The notes under the pieces: model-generated | Told to the model about the DNA's origin: nothing | The model's database searches: none | The model's input: only the letters and a program-made list of their open reading frames with translations | Assembly (NCBI RefSeq): GCF_005771495.1 | Contig: NZ_VAUW01000003.1 | Coordinates: 124,001-188,000 of the forward strand | DNA length: 64,000 nucleotides | DNA from: Maribacter sp. ACAM166 | GTDB taxonomy: Bacteria > Bacteroidota > Bacteroidia > Flavobacteriales > Flavobacteriaceae | Direction: 5' to 3' | Program-made: the position numbers and the translations under genes | Shown here: positions 1 to 8,541 of the stretch, in pieces | How positions within the stretch are numbered: position 1 is the stretch's first letter | How the letters are laid out: each line of letters begins with the position of its first letter

Positions 1-1
1 C

Positions 2-3000
2 GAGCTTATTCCCGAAAAATTCAGGAAATCGCATCGCGATCATGAACTAAAATATACCGAAAAACCCAAAAAGCGGACGGTAAGCAAACAAATAGACCTG
101 TGGGGTCTTAAAAAAGATGGAACTGAGTTCCCCATTGACATCAGTCTTACCCCTAACAACTTTGACGGCCAATTCGTGACCGTTGCTTTTTTACGGGATG
201 CCACCAATCGAAAAAAAGACACCTCTCTTTTGGAAAAATCGAACACCGTACTGACCGAGACCAACCGAAAGTACAGCACCTTGATCGGTAACCTTAGGGG
301 CATCGTCTATCGCTGCCAGAACGATCGCGACTGGACTATGGAATATATAAGCCAGGGATGCGAACGGATCACGGGCTATACTCCAAAAGAATTTTTGGAG
401 GGCAAGGTGCAATTTTCACATATCACTTTTAAGGAAGACCAAAAAGAGGTTTGGGAAATTACGCAAAAGGCTTTGGAGAAAAAAGAACCCTTTAGCCTTG
501 CCTTTCGGATAAAGGATAAGAAGGGCAGGGTAAAATATATGCGCGAGCTAGGTCAGGGCATTTTTGACGAGAAAGGAAATTTGATTGCCCTGGAAGGTTT
601 TATGGCCGACATCACACCCCAAAAAGAGGCCGAACTAGAAGTGCGTGCCAACGAGGCCAAGAACAAGGCCTTGCTAGAAGCAATGCCCGATATGATGTTC
701 ATACAGGATTATAAGGGAAACTATCTCGATTTTTATGCCCCAGAACCTGAAAAACTGCTCGTGCCCAAAAAAGAAATTATCGGGAAGAATATGAAAGACC
801 TTTTGCCATCAGCGGTGTACAAAAAAGTAAAAGCGGCGATGGAAAAGGCTATTGAAGGCAAAGAGCTACAGATTATCGAATATGCCATGGGCGATGCGGT
901 CGGCCAACGGATGTTTGAGGCGCGCATCATAAACCTTAACAACCATGGGGTCTTGACTATTGTCCGCGATATTACTGAAAACAAACAAGCGGCACTTGCC
1001 CTTAAAAAAGAGAAAGATACCCTGAAACAATACCTCGATACGGCCGCATCGATTTTCGTGGTCATAGGTACTGATCACAAAATAAGGTTGATCAACCAAA
1101 AGGGTTGTGAAATACTTGGTTTTACAGAAGATGAAGTCTTGGGCAACAGTTGGTTTGATAGGTTCATCCCGAAAAGGGAACAAAAAGAAATGATCGTACT
1201 ATTCGACAAAGTACTCCAAGGAAAAATACCGTTCGAAGAACATTTTGAGAACGATATTGTGACCAATGAAAAACAGAAAAGGTTGATCCAATGGCGCAAT
1301 GCGATTATAAGGGATACTGCGGGAAAACCAACGGCAATCTTAAGCTCAGGGGTAGATATTACCGAGGCAAGAATCCTACAGAACGTCCTGAACACTAGAA
1401 ATAGTGCCTTGGAGGCCGCTAGCAATAGTATCATTATTGTAGATACCCAGACCGAAGACCTTCCGATTATCTACTGCAACGATGCTTTTTGTGCGATGAC
1501 CGGTTACGCAGAACATGAGATTTTGGGCAAGAACTGCCGCTTTTTACAGTCCGATGATAGAGAACAAGAGCAGGTGGATGTCATCCGTCAGGCGATTGTT
1601 GCCGAAAAGCCTTCGGAAACGATATTGCGTAATTATAAAAAAGACGGCACCCTTTTCTATAACGAATTGACCATAACCCCCGTAAAGAACGATCAGGGCA
1701 AACTGACGCATTTCATAGGCGTTCAGAACGATGTAAGCGAACGGATCAAGGAAGAACAGCTCAAAGACGAAATACGAAAAATTTTAGAGATGATCGCCAA
1801 GCGAGGGGCTTTGGAGGAAATTGGCATTGCCATATTAAAAGCATTGGAAGGTCATTTAAAGGGTTGTGCGGGATCTATCTTAAGGTTGGATCCGAAGGAG
1901 AAAACGCTACACAAATTGGCAGCACCAAATCTTCCGAAAGGGTTTTGCGATGCCATCGAGGGCTTAAGGATCGGGCCAAAAGTTGGTGCTTGCGGTACGG
2001 CGGCATACCTGAAAAAAGAAGTGATTACAGCCGATATTGCAACCGATCCCCTTTGGGCCGATTATCGGGCGGTAGCCTTAGACCATGGGTTGCGCTCCTG
2101 CTGGTCGTTTCCCATATTTTCTCCGAATAAAACGGTATTGGGTACTTTTGCCGTTTATTGTGAACAGCCCAAAAAACCGACAAAAGCGGATCAAGAGATG
2201 ATTGCCGACCTAAACCAGTTGACCAGCGTGGCATTGGAACAGCACCAAATACATCAACAATTGGATAAAAGCCGTTGGCTGTTACAAGATTATGCAAAAG
2301 AACTTGAACAGACCGTTACGGAGCGCACCGACGAGCTCAAGGCCGCCGTACAAAAACTGGTAGCGACCAACGTAAAACTCAAAGATCAGGTACAAGAGAC
2401 CCTAGCGGCCGAAAGCAGGGCTTTAGAGAGCCAAGCGATGTTTGCCGCCATTTCAAAAAACTTTCCTAAAGGGGTCATCATCGTGTTCAATGCCGATTTT
2501 GAAGTCGCCTATATCGATGGGGGAGAAATACAGCGTATGGGCTTTGATAAAGCCCAATTTGAAGGATTGTGCATCGATGACATCGACATCTTTTCAAAAA
2601 AACGGATAGAAAGAATAAAGAAGGATGTTAAAAAAACCTTTGAGGGCGAACAGCTCTCTTTTGAAATAAAGTTCAGGAACAAGGCCTATACCGTGAATAC
2701 GTCTTCCTTGTTATCCGGAAACAATGAAGCGCAATGGGCACTTTTCGTTTATAACGACATCAGCAAACAAAAACAGGCCGAAGAAGATATCCGCAACGCC
2801 TTGGTACGCGAGCAGGAGCTTAACGAACTGAAATCTCGATTTATTTCCATGGCCTCGCACGAGTTCCGCACCCCTTTAAGTGCCATAAGCACTTCGGCCA
2901 TATTGATAGGCAAGCAGAATATGCCCGGAAAGGAGGAAAAACGTGAAAAGTATGTGGAACAGATACAGAAGAATGTGCGTAATTTGGTAACGATATTGAA

Positions 3001-3499
3001 TGACTTCTTGTCCTTGGGCAAGTTGGAAGAGGGCAAGGTACAGGCCAAGCCCGAATTCTTCGATTTGGTCGAATTCGCTAACGATCTGGCCCTTGAAATG
3101 GAGCCCAACAGAAAACGTGACCAGAAGATAATGGTTTACGTGAACCGGGAGTCCATCCAAGTGTATCTAGATTCCAAACTGATGCAGCACATCTTGAGCA
3201 ACCTTTTGAGCAATGCCATCAAATATTCCGACGAGGGCGATACCATTTCGGTTATGCTGAAAAGTGGAAAGAAAACCGTTAAAATCGAAGTTTCGGATGA
3301 GGGTATCGGTATTCCCAAAGAAGAACATGACAATATGTTCCAGCGGTTTTTCAGGGCGGAAAACAGCACCAATATTGAGGGTACGGGCCTAGGTCTGAAT
3401 ATTGTAAAACAATACACAGAACTCATGGGCGGAAAGGTAGGTTTTGAAAGCGCATTGGGAGAAGGCACGACGTTTTGGGTGGAGTTTAAAGCCCCCTAA
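2..3499 (+). CDS. Multi-PAS/LOV/GAF sensor histidine kinase, 5' end outside window
   Basis: The frame is open from base 2, so the N-terminus lies outside the window; 1165 residues are visible. Order: end of a first PAS domain (LIPEKFRKSH), four further PAS domains, a GAF domain, a coiled coil, a last PAS domain, HisKA (SHEFRTP, phospho-His codon at 2858-2860) and HATPase_c ending with GTGLGLNIVKQ. The domain around bases 1390-1750 has the LOV signature GKNCRFLQ (Cys codon 1535-1537) plus NYKKDG and GVQNDVSER, which is the flavin-adduct motif of blue-light receptors. It lacks its own receiver domain. It converges on the REC-Crp gene 130 bp away, a plausible partner. Membrane segments are not seen in the visible part. 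Confidence 0.93.
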   Translation, partial: ELIPEKFRKSHRDHELKYTEKPKKRTVSKQIDLWGLKKDGTEFPIDISLTPNNFDGQFVTVAFLRDATNRKKDTSLLEKSNTVLTETNRKYSTLIGNLRGIVYRCQNDRDWTMEYISQGCERITGYTPKEFLEGKVQFSHITFKEDQKEVWEITQKALEKKEPFSLAFRIKDKKGRVKYMRELGQGIFDEKGNLIALEGFMADITPQKEAELEVRANEAKNKALLEAMPDMMFIQDYKGNYLDFYAPEPEKLLVPKKEIIGKNMKDLLPSAVYKKVKAAMEKAIEGKELQIIEYAMGDAVGQRMFEARIINLNNHGVLTIVRDITENKQAALALKKEKDTLKQYLDTAASIFVVIGTDHKIRLINQKGCEILGFTEDEVLGNSWFDRFIPKREQKEMIVLFDKVLQGKIPFEEHFENDIVTNEKQKRLIQWRNAIIRDTAGKPTAILSSGVDITEARILQNVLNTRNSALEAASNSIIIVDTQTEDLPIIYCNDAFCAMTGYAEHEILGKNCRFLQSDDREQEQVDVIRQAIVAEKPSETILRNYKKDGTLFYNELTITPVKNDQGKLTHFIGVQNDVSERIKEEQLKDEIRKILEMIAKRGALEEIGIAILKALEGHLKGCAGSILRLDPKEKTLHKLAAPNLPKGFCDAIEGLRIGPKVGACGTAAYLKKEVITADIATDPLWADYRAVALDHGLRSCWSFPIFSPNKTVLGTFAVYCEQPKKPTKADQEMIADLNQLTSVALEQHQIHQQLDKSRWLLQDYAKELEQTVTERTDELKAAVQKLVATNVKLKDQVQETLAAESRALESQAMFAAISKNFPKGVIIVFNADFEVAYIDGGEIQRMGFDKAQFEGLCIDDIDIFSKKRIERIKKDVKKTFEGEQLSFEIKFRNKAYTVNTSSLLSGNNEAQWALFVYNDISKQKQAEEDIRNALVREQELNELKSRFISMASHEFRTPLSAISTSAILIGKQNMPGKEEKREKYVEQIQKNVRNLVTILNDFLSLGKLEEGKVQAKPEFFDLVEFANDLALEMEPNRKRDQKIMVYVNRESIQVYLDSKLMQHILSNLLSNAIKYSDEGDTISVMLKSGKKTVKIEVSDEGIGIPKEEHDNMFQRFFRAENSTNIEGTGLGLNIVKQYTELMGGKVGFESALGEGTTFWVEFKAP

Positions 3500-3629
3500 C
3501 CCCTGAAGGGGGAATTATTTTGGTTATGAAAAAATAAAGGAAAAAAGTTCGAGATACGAGGTACGAGTCTTTTTTATCCTTCCGACGCAGGAGGAAACCT
3601 TCACAACGCGCGTCCATAACCTAAAAAAA

Positions 3630-4700
3630 TTACCTTACATCTGCTATATGCCGCAATTCTTCCTTATCCAGCAAAACGATCCTTCGGCCACGACCCATGG
3701 TTATCAGGCCTTCTTCCTTGAATTCGGAAAGGCTGCGGATCGCGGTCTCGGTAGCGGTGCCGACAATGCCCGCAAAGTCTTCCCTCGGAATATCGATACC
3801 CTCGTTGGGCAAATCCTTTATAATGCCTTTGGCGTACAGGTTCAATAAGGTCTTGGCCACACGCTGCCGAACGCTTGAATAGGCCATGTTGACCAGTTGT
3901 TCCTGCACTTCCGCCAGATTGTTGCCAATGATGTCCATAAACTTTTGTGCTACCTCTTTGTTGTCGTTAAGCAGATGAATGAAATCTGATTTGGGAATGT
4001 GGTACACCTCGGAATCCTCCATAACCATGGCAGACTCCAAATAAGTGCCTTTTTGGTTCATCAGGGACAATTGCCCCATAAAATCGCCCGCTTTAAGGAT
4101 TCCGGTAATAAACTCCTTGCCCGATTCGGTCGATTTGTACGTTTTTGCCGTTCCGCTCTCGATAAGGTACAAGGTGTGCGCGCCATCGCCTTCCATAAAG
4201 ATAAAATCCTTTTTTTTATACGTTTTAGGGCGATAATCCCTTGAAATGGTTTCGAGGTTCAGGTAGTGGCCGGCATCCTGAAAAAAATCGTTGATACCCT
4301 TTATGTTCCTTGAAAACTCCTTCCGTAGAAAATCGTTCTTTTTCAAGCGGCTTTCGATGGCATCCAGAAGCTCAAGTTCCTCAAAAGGCTTGGTCAGGTA
4401 ATCATCGGCACCGAGGTTCATACCTTTTCTAAAATCGCTCCTATCGGTTCTGGCCGTCAAAAAAATAAAGGGAATACCGGCCGTTGTAGCATCCTTGCTC
4501 AATGCGTCAAGTACTTCGTAACCGTCCATCACGGGCATCATAATATCGCAAAGAATAACATCGGGATGGAACTGTTTTCCTTTTTCGATACCTATTTTTC
4601 CATTTTCGGCGGTCGCCACCGTATAATTGGAAAATTCCAGAATATCGGCCGTGTTCTCCCGAACATCTTTGTTGTCTTCTATTAAGAGTATTTTTTTCAT
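3630..4700 (-). CDS. Response regulator fused to Crp/Fnr-type DNA-binding module
   Basis: 356 residues. Residues 1-125 are a receiver domain with acidic pocket E8/D9, phospho-acceptor D52 (VILCDIMMP) and a conserved LTKPF. Residues about 150-270 form a cyclic-nucleotide-binding-like barrel, and about 285-345 a Crp-type winged helix (IPREDFAGIVGTATETAIRSL, with Glu and Arg at the base-contacting spacing of Crp/Fnr recognition helices). REC-Crp fusions of this kind occur in Bacteroidota. No cysteines suited to an Fe-S cluster are obvious, so the input is probably phosphorylation. It is one of two in-window candidates to bind the TGAY-N4-RTCA boxes. Its own upstream region has only an 11-bp TGA-N5-TCA at 4765, with wrong geometry. 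Confidence 0.93.
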   Translation of the reverse strand: MKKILLIEDNKDVRENTADILEFSNYTVATAENGKIGIEKGKQFHPDVILCDIMMPVMDGYEVLDALSKDATTAGIPFIFLTARTDRSDFRKGMNLGADDYLTKPFEELELLDAIESRLKKNDFLRKEFSRNIKGINDFFQDAGHYLNLETISRDYRPKTYKKKDFIFMEGDGAHTLYLIESGTAKTYKSTESGKEFITGILKAGDFMGQLSLMNQKGTYLESAMVMEDSEVYHIPKSDFIHLLNDNKEVAQKFMDIIGNNLAEVQEQLVNMAYSSVRQRVAKTLLNLYAKGIIKDLPNEGIDIPREDFAGIVGTATETAIRSLSEFKEEGLITMGRGRRIVLLDKEELRHIADVR

Positions 4701-4850
4701 TTTCCAATAGGTTTTAGTGCCTGTACAAAATAATTGGTTTTGGGGCGGACATTGTTATTTTTCTTGATTACATCATTCCGTTGTAGTTTCTGAGTTCGAT
4801 GATGTATCGAAAAAATTTGATCGGTAATTGTTCAACTACTCCTAAAAAAA

Positions 4851-5108
4851 TCACTCCAAAAGCTGCTCCGGTTCACTCCTACGAAAGTTTCTTAAAACCC
4901 CTGAAACATTGGAAAGTTTTTTGACGGCGAAGGTCAACAGCATTTTTTGTAAAATGCCTTTTGTACCGCCAAGCAATTGGGTGGGGTAGAAGTTGGCCTT
5001 GGTGCGGTTTAGATGTAGTTTAAAACTCTCGGTATCGATTTCGCGCCTTAGTTTCAATACCTTAAGCCGTTCGTCGACTTCCTTAAAAGAACTGTACCTG
5101 TTTTCCAT
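4851..5108 (-). CDS. Small hypothetical protein, third gene of YtxH/holin-like operon
   Basis: About 85 residues, starting at the ATG just after the stop of the upstream gene; the alternative TTG at 5117 would overlap that stop. The protein is basic with a central stretch (FYPTQLLGGTKGILQKML) and no clear membrane segment. Its place behind a holin-like membrane protein and a YtxH protein is a common flavobacterial arrangement (DUF6327-like by position and size, from memory). Probably an envelope-stress accessory protein; no biochemical role can be assigned. Confidence 0.7.
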   Translation of the reverse strand: MENRYSSFKEVDERLKVLKLRREIDTESFKLHLNRTKANFYPTQLLGGTKGILQKMLLTFAVKKLSNVSGVLRNFRRSEPEQLLE

Positions 5109-5109
5109 A

Positions 5110-5454
5110 TCAATCAAAATATAGTTTGGAGAATTTACGTAGTAAGGACTTGTTCAGGCTATCCCGAAAAACAAAGCAAATAATGGTGATCAGTATATAG
5201 AATGCTCCTGTGATTATAAAACCGAGATAGAGACTGCCGAGTAATTCGTTTAAGGCCAATGACACCCCCAATGAAGGGATGAACAGGGCAAGTATCACAA
5301 TGGCCGCTATCAAAAAACCTTGGGCCATGGTAGTAACCAACCCCATCAATACCTTAAAAACCTTGAGTTTCAGGTATTCCGCGCTGTTTTCGAGATAAGA
5401 CCTCACATCGACCTCGGCTTCCGTGAGGTCCTGCTTCAATTCTTCGAAGGCCAT
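5110..5454 (-). CDS. Phage-holin-3-like (DUF1469 type) membrane protein
   Basis: 114 residues. A charged N-terminal helix (LTEAEVDVRSYLENSAEYLKL) precedes two strong membrane segments, roughly residues 38-62 and 72-96. This matches the Phage_holin_3_6 family, which in free-living bacteria is a small inner-membrane protein of envelope-stress operons rather than a lysis protein. It lies 6 bp downstream of the YtxH gene and 1 bp upstream of the next, so the three are co-transcribed from the box promoter at 5832-5874. No phage genes are nearby. Confidence 0.8.
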   Translation of the reverse strand: MAFEELKQDLTEAEVDVRSYLENSAEYLKLKVFKVLMGLVTTMAQGFLIAAIVILALFIPSLGVSLALNELLGSLYLGFIITGAFYILITIICFVFRDSLNKSLLRKFSKLYFD

Positions 5455-5460
5455 GGGCGA

Positions 5461-5793
5461 CTATTTCTGTAATTGGGCGTTTTTCTTTTTGAGGTCTTCG
5501 AGTTTGCGCTCCAAGGTCGCGATAATGTCATCGGCCTTATAGCTCATGGTCGAGATGGCCTCGTCTAATTTTTGGTCGAACTTGTCTTTTTGTTCCGCGG
5601 CCGATTTGGTCAGTTCTTCCTTGGCATGGTGCATGCGGTCGGTCAGATCGTGTTTGGTATCCACGGCCTTGTCCCTAATCTTGTGTCGGGTTTCGCTACC
5701 CTTGTCGGGAGCATACAAAATGCCGAAGCCCGCACCAATGGCGGCACCTGTTAACAGCGCCAATAAAATGTTCCCACTACTATCGTTTGACAT
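5461..5793 (-). CDS. YtxH domain-containing general stress protein
   Basis: 110 residues. The N-terminus is a glycine/alanine-rich membrane helix (LLALLTGAAIGAGFGILYAP) followed by DKGSETR and a long amphipathic coiled coil rich in Lys and Glu, the standard YtxH layout. Members are membrane-anchored general stress proteins of unknown mechanism. First gene of a three-gene operon. The box promoter 5832-5874 gives a predicted leader of about 34 nt. Confidence 0.88.
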   Translation of the reverse strand: MSNDSSGNILLALLTGAAIGAGFGILYAPDKGSETRHKIRDKAVDTKHDLTDRMHHAKEELTKSAAEQKDKFDQKLDEAISTMSYKADDIIATLERKLEDLKKKNAQLQK

Positions 5794-5831
5794 AATTTCT
5801 GGTTTTTAAATGAATATTAGGTTTATTGGGA

Positions 5832-5874
5832 TAAAAATACCTTGGCAATGGGAAACGGGGAATGACCTTAGTCA
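5832..5874 (-). promoter_or_regulatory. Crp/Fnr-type box promoter of YtxH operon
   Basis: Box TGACCTTAGTCA at 5863-5874; -7 element TATTTTTA (minus strand) at 5832-5839. The box-to--7 gap is 23 bp, as in the other modules of this window. Confidence 0.75.
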
Positions 5875-5930
5875 GTATCGCAACTTATTTTGAACTCGTT
5901 TAAAATTTTTAGATAAACGAATTCTTTAAA

Positions 5931-5973
5931 TGACCTAGATCATTTTGGGCATAGTAGTTGTGAAGTAACTTGC
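5931..5973 (+). promoter_or_regulatory. Crp/Fnr-type box promoter of the 6029 gene
   Basis: Box TGACCTAGATCA at 5931-5942, flanked by AAA and TTTT; -7 element TAACTTGC at 5966-5973 with the standard 23-bp gap. It is back to back with the YtxH promoter. Confidence 0.75.
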
Positions 5974-6028
5974 AATTGAATTGCCGAGAACACACCAGCC
6001 TAAGAAATAGTGTATTCTCAAATGATGT

Positions 6029-6526
6029 ATGATGAAAAAGTCCATTCGGGCAACGGCAACAAAGTATGTTGTGCCCAAAGTCTTCGCCCAATTGACCGAA
6101 GTTGAACGGGCGATTAAAAATAGTACCAAAACCAATGATACCGAAACCCAGTTGACCCTGCTCGTAAAACTGGACGGTGCCAACTATGCCGATATCGGCC
6201 GCTACGAAGAAAAGAACAACAAACTAGAATCGTATTTGAAAGCCTTGTTGGGGCCAAATACCGAATTCGGATTTTTCTACAACCGCGAGATCGGGACTAT
6301 TTTCGTCGCAGGCTCTTTATCCGAACAATTTCTACATGATATAGACGGTAAAAAAATCGGAGAGCTCTCCGAAGGCCCGTATGGAATATTACGGGGTTTG
6401 GGGATATCGGCACCCGAAGCGACGGATGCGGTCAAACGACTCGGCAAAGGAAAATATCTGCTTTTGGTCAGGGGCAACCGTTTCGCCCAAAATGATTTTG
6501 AGGCCATTTGGGACAAGACGGGTTGA
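6029..6526 (+). CDS. Hypothetical stress-type protein
   Basis: 165 residues, soluble, no signal peptide. I do not recognise the whole protein. The C-terminal part (GPYGILRGLGISAPEATDAVKRLGKGKYLLLVRG read in pieces) resembles the helix-strand ending of general-stress-protein-17M-like domains, where a Gly-rich turn and A..y...l..G.yLlLv motif are common; this is a weak pattern match. Start at tandem ATG codons 6029/6032. Driven by the box promoter 5931-5973, so it belongs to the same regulon as the divergent YtxH operon. Confidence 0.75.
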   Translation: MMKKSIRATATKYVVPKVFAQLTEVERAIKNSTKTNDTETQLTLLVKLDGANYADIGRYEEKNNKLESYLKALLGPNTEFGFFYNREIGTIFVAGSLSEQFLHDIDGKKIGELSEGPYGILRGLGISAPEATDAVKRLGKGKYLLLVRGNRFAQNDFEAIWDKTG

Positions 6527-6632
6527 AAGGATTTCTTTCGGGGGATTAGGCTTGTTAAAAACCTTCCATTTTTAAAAATACCGAACAGTAAAACGGAAAT
6601 CGTACCTTTATGGGAACTTAAGGAAAAGGAAC

Positions 6633-6887
6633 ATGGAGACCGTAGATTTAAAAAAGAGCGTACTCGATTATATCGACAATGCGGACGAACGCCTGCTGAA
6701 GTTGATAAAGGCCCTTGTGGAAACGTATCAGGAAGATAAGAAAACAGATGCCGTGGCCTACAATATAGATGGCGAACCCCTTACTTTGAAAGAATATAAC
6801 CAAGAATTGCTCAATGCGGAAGCAGAGATTGAAAACGGCAAGTACACCGCTCAAGAAGACCTAGAAAAAGAATCGGAGAATTGGTAA
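6633..6887 (+). CDS. Antitoxin-like small acidic protein
   Basis: 84 residues, acidic and helical, beginning METVDLKKSVLDYIDNADE. The body (AVAYNIDGEPLTLKEYNQELL) is typical of flavobacterial antitoxins that precede ParE/RelE toxins. The stop codon overlaps the toxin start as TAATG, which suggests translational coupling. A TACCTTTA -7-like element lies at 6603-6610, with no Crp/Fnr box upstream, so this pair looks independent of the surrounding regulon. Confidence 0.8.
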   Translation: METVDLKKSVLDYIDNADERLLKLIKALVETYQEDKKTDAVAYNIDGEPLTLKEYNQELLNAEAEIENGKYTAQEDLEKESENW

Positions 6888-7192
6888 TGGGAAAACTTAA
6901 GCCTATTTGGACCGATGGGGCAAAAGCACAGTTAAGGCAGATACATGATTACCTGAAATACGTAAAAAATACACCTCAGGGTGCGACCAATGTTAAGCGG
7001 GATATTTTAGCGGCCAGCAAGGGCGTTACCTATGCCGAACAATATCAAAAGGACGATATTAATCCGAATTACCGCAGAATAACCGTTAGACATTATAAGT
7101 TGATTTACAAAGTGCAAAAGGAAAGGCTATATATCCTTAGGGTTTTTGATACCTATCAAGATCCCGAAAAATTACAAGAGGGAAACGAATAA
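6887..7192 (+). CDS. ParE/RelE-family toxin
   Basis: About 101 residues, basic. The sequence follows the RelE/ParE fold: an N-terminal strand and helix (WTDGAKAQLRQIHDYLK), then NYRRITVRHYKLIYKV and a terminal strand ILRVFDTYQDP with the usual Arg and Tyr near the end. Start is the ATG overlapping the antitoxin stop; an in-frame TTG 6 nt earlier is less likely. RelE members cleave mRNA and ParE members poison gyrase; the sequence alone does not decide which. Confidence 0.85.
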   Translation: MGKLKPIWTDGAKAQLRQIHDYLKYVKNTPQGATNVKRDILAASKGVTYAEQYQKDDINPNYRRITVRHYKLIYKVQKERLYILRVFDTYQDPEKLQEGNE

Positions 7193-7210
7193 TCCATTTA
7201 GCCAATAACC

Positions 7211-8521
7211 CTAAAACGCCCAAGGATACGTTTCGGGCAACTGCGATTTATCCACATACACATCCATCGCATGAACCCCCTCGGAAGTATCGATATGGAT
7301 AAAGGCATCGTACCGTTCGGGCATTACGGAAGGTACATAATTGCCTATTTTCTCGTACTTGGGATGATAGACCACCCCGATGGCGCGGTGGCCGATAGGA
7401 TCTTTAAATAAGGGGTTTCCTTTTAAGTCTTCCATGAACAACAATTGATTGCCTTTTCCGGTCCGGTGCAATAGGTATTCCCAAGAACCTTCAATGGCGG
7501 GCGGTACGTGCATGTTACGCATGGGTGCGCCCCACTCCGAACCTGCCACCACAGTACCTTGGTAGGATCCAAAACCGACGATCTTTGGGTTGAGGTGCGA
7601 CAGTTCTTCCCGTACCAATTGGCCTACGTTTATGGTGTTGTCCAACGCCATATCGGTCGCACGGGCATCGCCAACATGGGTATTGTGCTCCCAAACAATG
7701 GCTTTTGATTTTCCACCATGAAAATGTAGCAACCGTTGAAGTGTATCCATCATGTGGTGGTCGCGAATATTCCAAGAGCTTTGGTTCGCATGCACCATGG
7801 AGCGGTAGTAACTTTCGGCATTTTTGGCGATGTGGGCGTTCTGTTCCATGTTCAATGTGGCCTCGATGTCGGTATTGAAACTTTGAGAGCGTTGTTTGAT
7901 CTCTTGCAATAACGACACCACTTCATTTTCACAGGTCTTCGGGATAAAGCGTTGCAGGGATCGGGCATAGGCCATGCCCATTTCGTCGCCGAATGGCTCA
8001 AAACAGCCCATGGCCCTTTTGGCCGAAGGTACCAGAATTAGGTCATGGATCTTAAGATAATCGATGATCGCTTCCATCGATTCCCAAAGACTATAGACAT
8101 CGAGTCCGTAGATACCGACCCTTTCATTGGCGGGCCGGTGTTCGTTATGGGTATAGAGCCAATCGGTCAAAGTCTCGATTTCCCAATTGGCCCACATCCA
8201 CGTCGGCCATCGATTGAATTTCTTTAAAACGTCCACCGAATTTTGATGGCTGTTTCCGTAATGTTTTACATAGCGGTTTACCCGATAAAAATCGGGCCAA
8301 TCGCCCTCTACGGCGATAAGATTGAATCCATGTTCTTCGATTAATCGCTTGGTAATGGCGGTACGCCATGTGTAGTATTCATGGGTGCCGTGCGATGCCT
8401 CGCCCAAAAGTACCAAGCTAGAACCGGACAATTTTTCGATCAACGGATCCAAATCAAGGGTGTTCTCCAATTTTTTGCCTACTTTTTTCAGGGCAGCTAT
8501 TCTTTGTTCTTTTATGTCCAT
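7211..8521 (-). CDS. Erythromycin esterase family protein
   Basis: 436 residues, full length. Family motifs include LVLLGEASHGTHEYYTWR near the N-terminus, VEGDWPDFYRVNRYV, YGLDVYSLWESM, and AIVWEHNTHVGDARATDM with the catalytic-type histidine. The fold is that of EreA/B and the broader succinoglycan-biosynthesis esterase family (PF05139). In Bacteroidota these proteins are usually chromosomal and their natural substrate is unknown, so macrolide resistance should not be assumed. It is 20 bp downstream of the LigD-like gene and likely co-transcribed. Confidence 0.9.
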   Translation of the reverse strand: MDIKEQRIAALKKVGKKLENTLDLDPLIEKLSGSSLVLLGEASHGTHEYYTWRTAITKRLIEEHGFNLIAVEGDWPDFYRVNRYVKHYGNSHQNSVDVLKKFNRWPTWMWANWEIETLTDWLYTHNEHRPANERVGIYGLDVYSLWESMEAIIDYLKIHDLILVPSAKRAMGCFEPFGDEMGMAYARSLQRFIPKTCENEVVSLLQEIKQRSQSFNTDIEATLNMEQNAHIAKNAESYYRSMVHANQSSWNIRDHHMMDTLQRLLHFHGGKSKAIVWEHNTHVGDARATDMALDNTINVGQLVREELSHLNPKIVGFGSYQGTVVAGSEWGAPMRNMHVPPAIEGSWEYLLHRTGKGNQLLFMEDLKGNPLFKDPIGHRAIGVVYHPKYEKIGNYVPSVMPERYDAFIHIDTSEGVHAMDVYVDKSQLPETYPWAF

Positions 8522-8541
8522 CGGTTTTATAATTTAAGGAA

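Noticed and set aside
4765-4775. TGATTACATCA upstream of the REC-Crp gene as an autoregulatory box.
   Set aside because: It is TGA-N5-TCA (11 bp, not 12), and there is no -7 element at the standard distance.
5110-5454. Holin-like gene as a sign of a prophage.
   Set aside because: No integrase, terminase or structural genes are nearby, and it sits with YtxH in a standard chromosomal stress operon.
7211-8521. Erythromycin esterase-like gene as an acquired resistance determinant.
   Set aside because: No mobile element, no shift in composition, and the family is common in flavobacterial chromosomes with unknown substrate.
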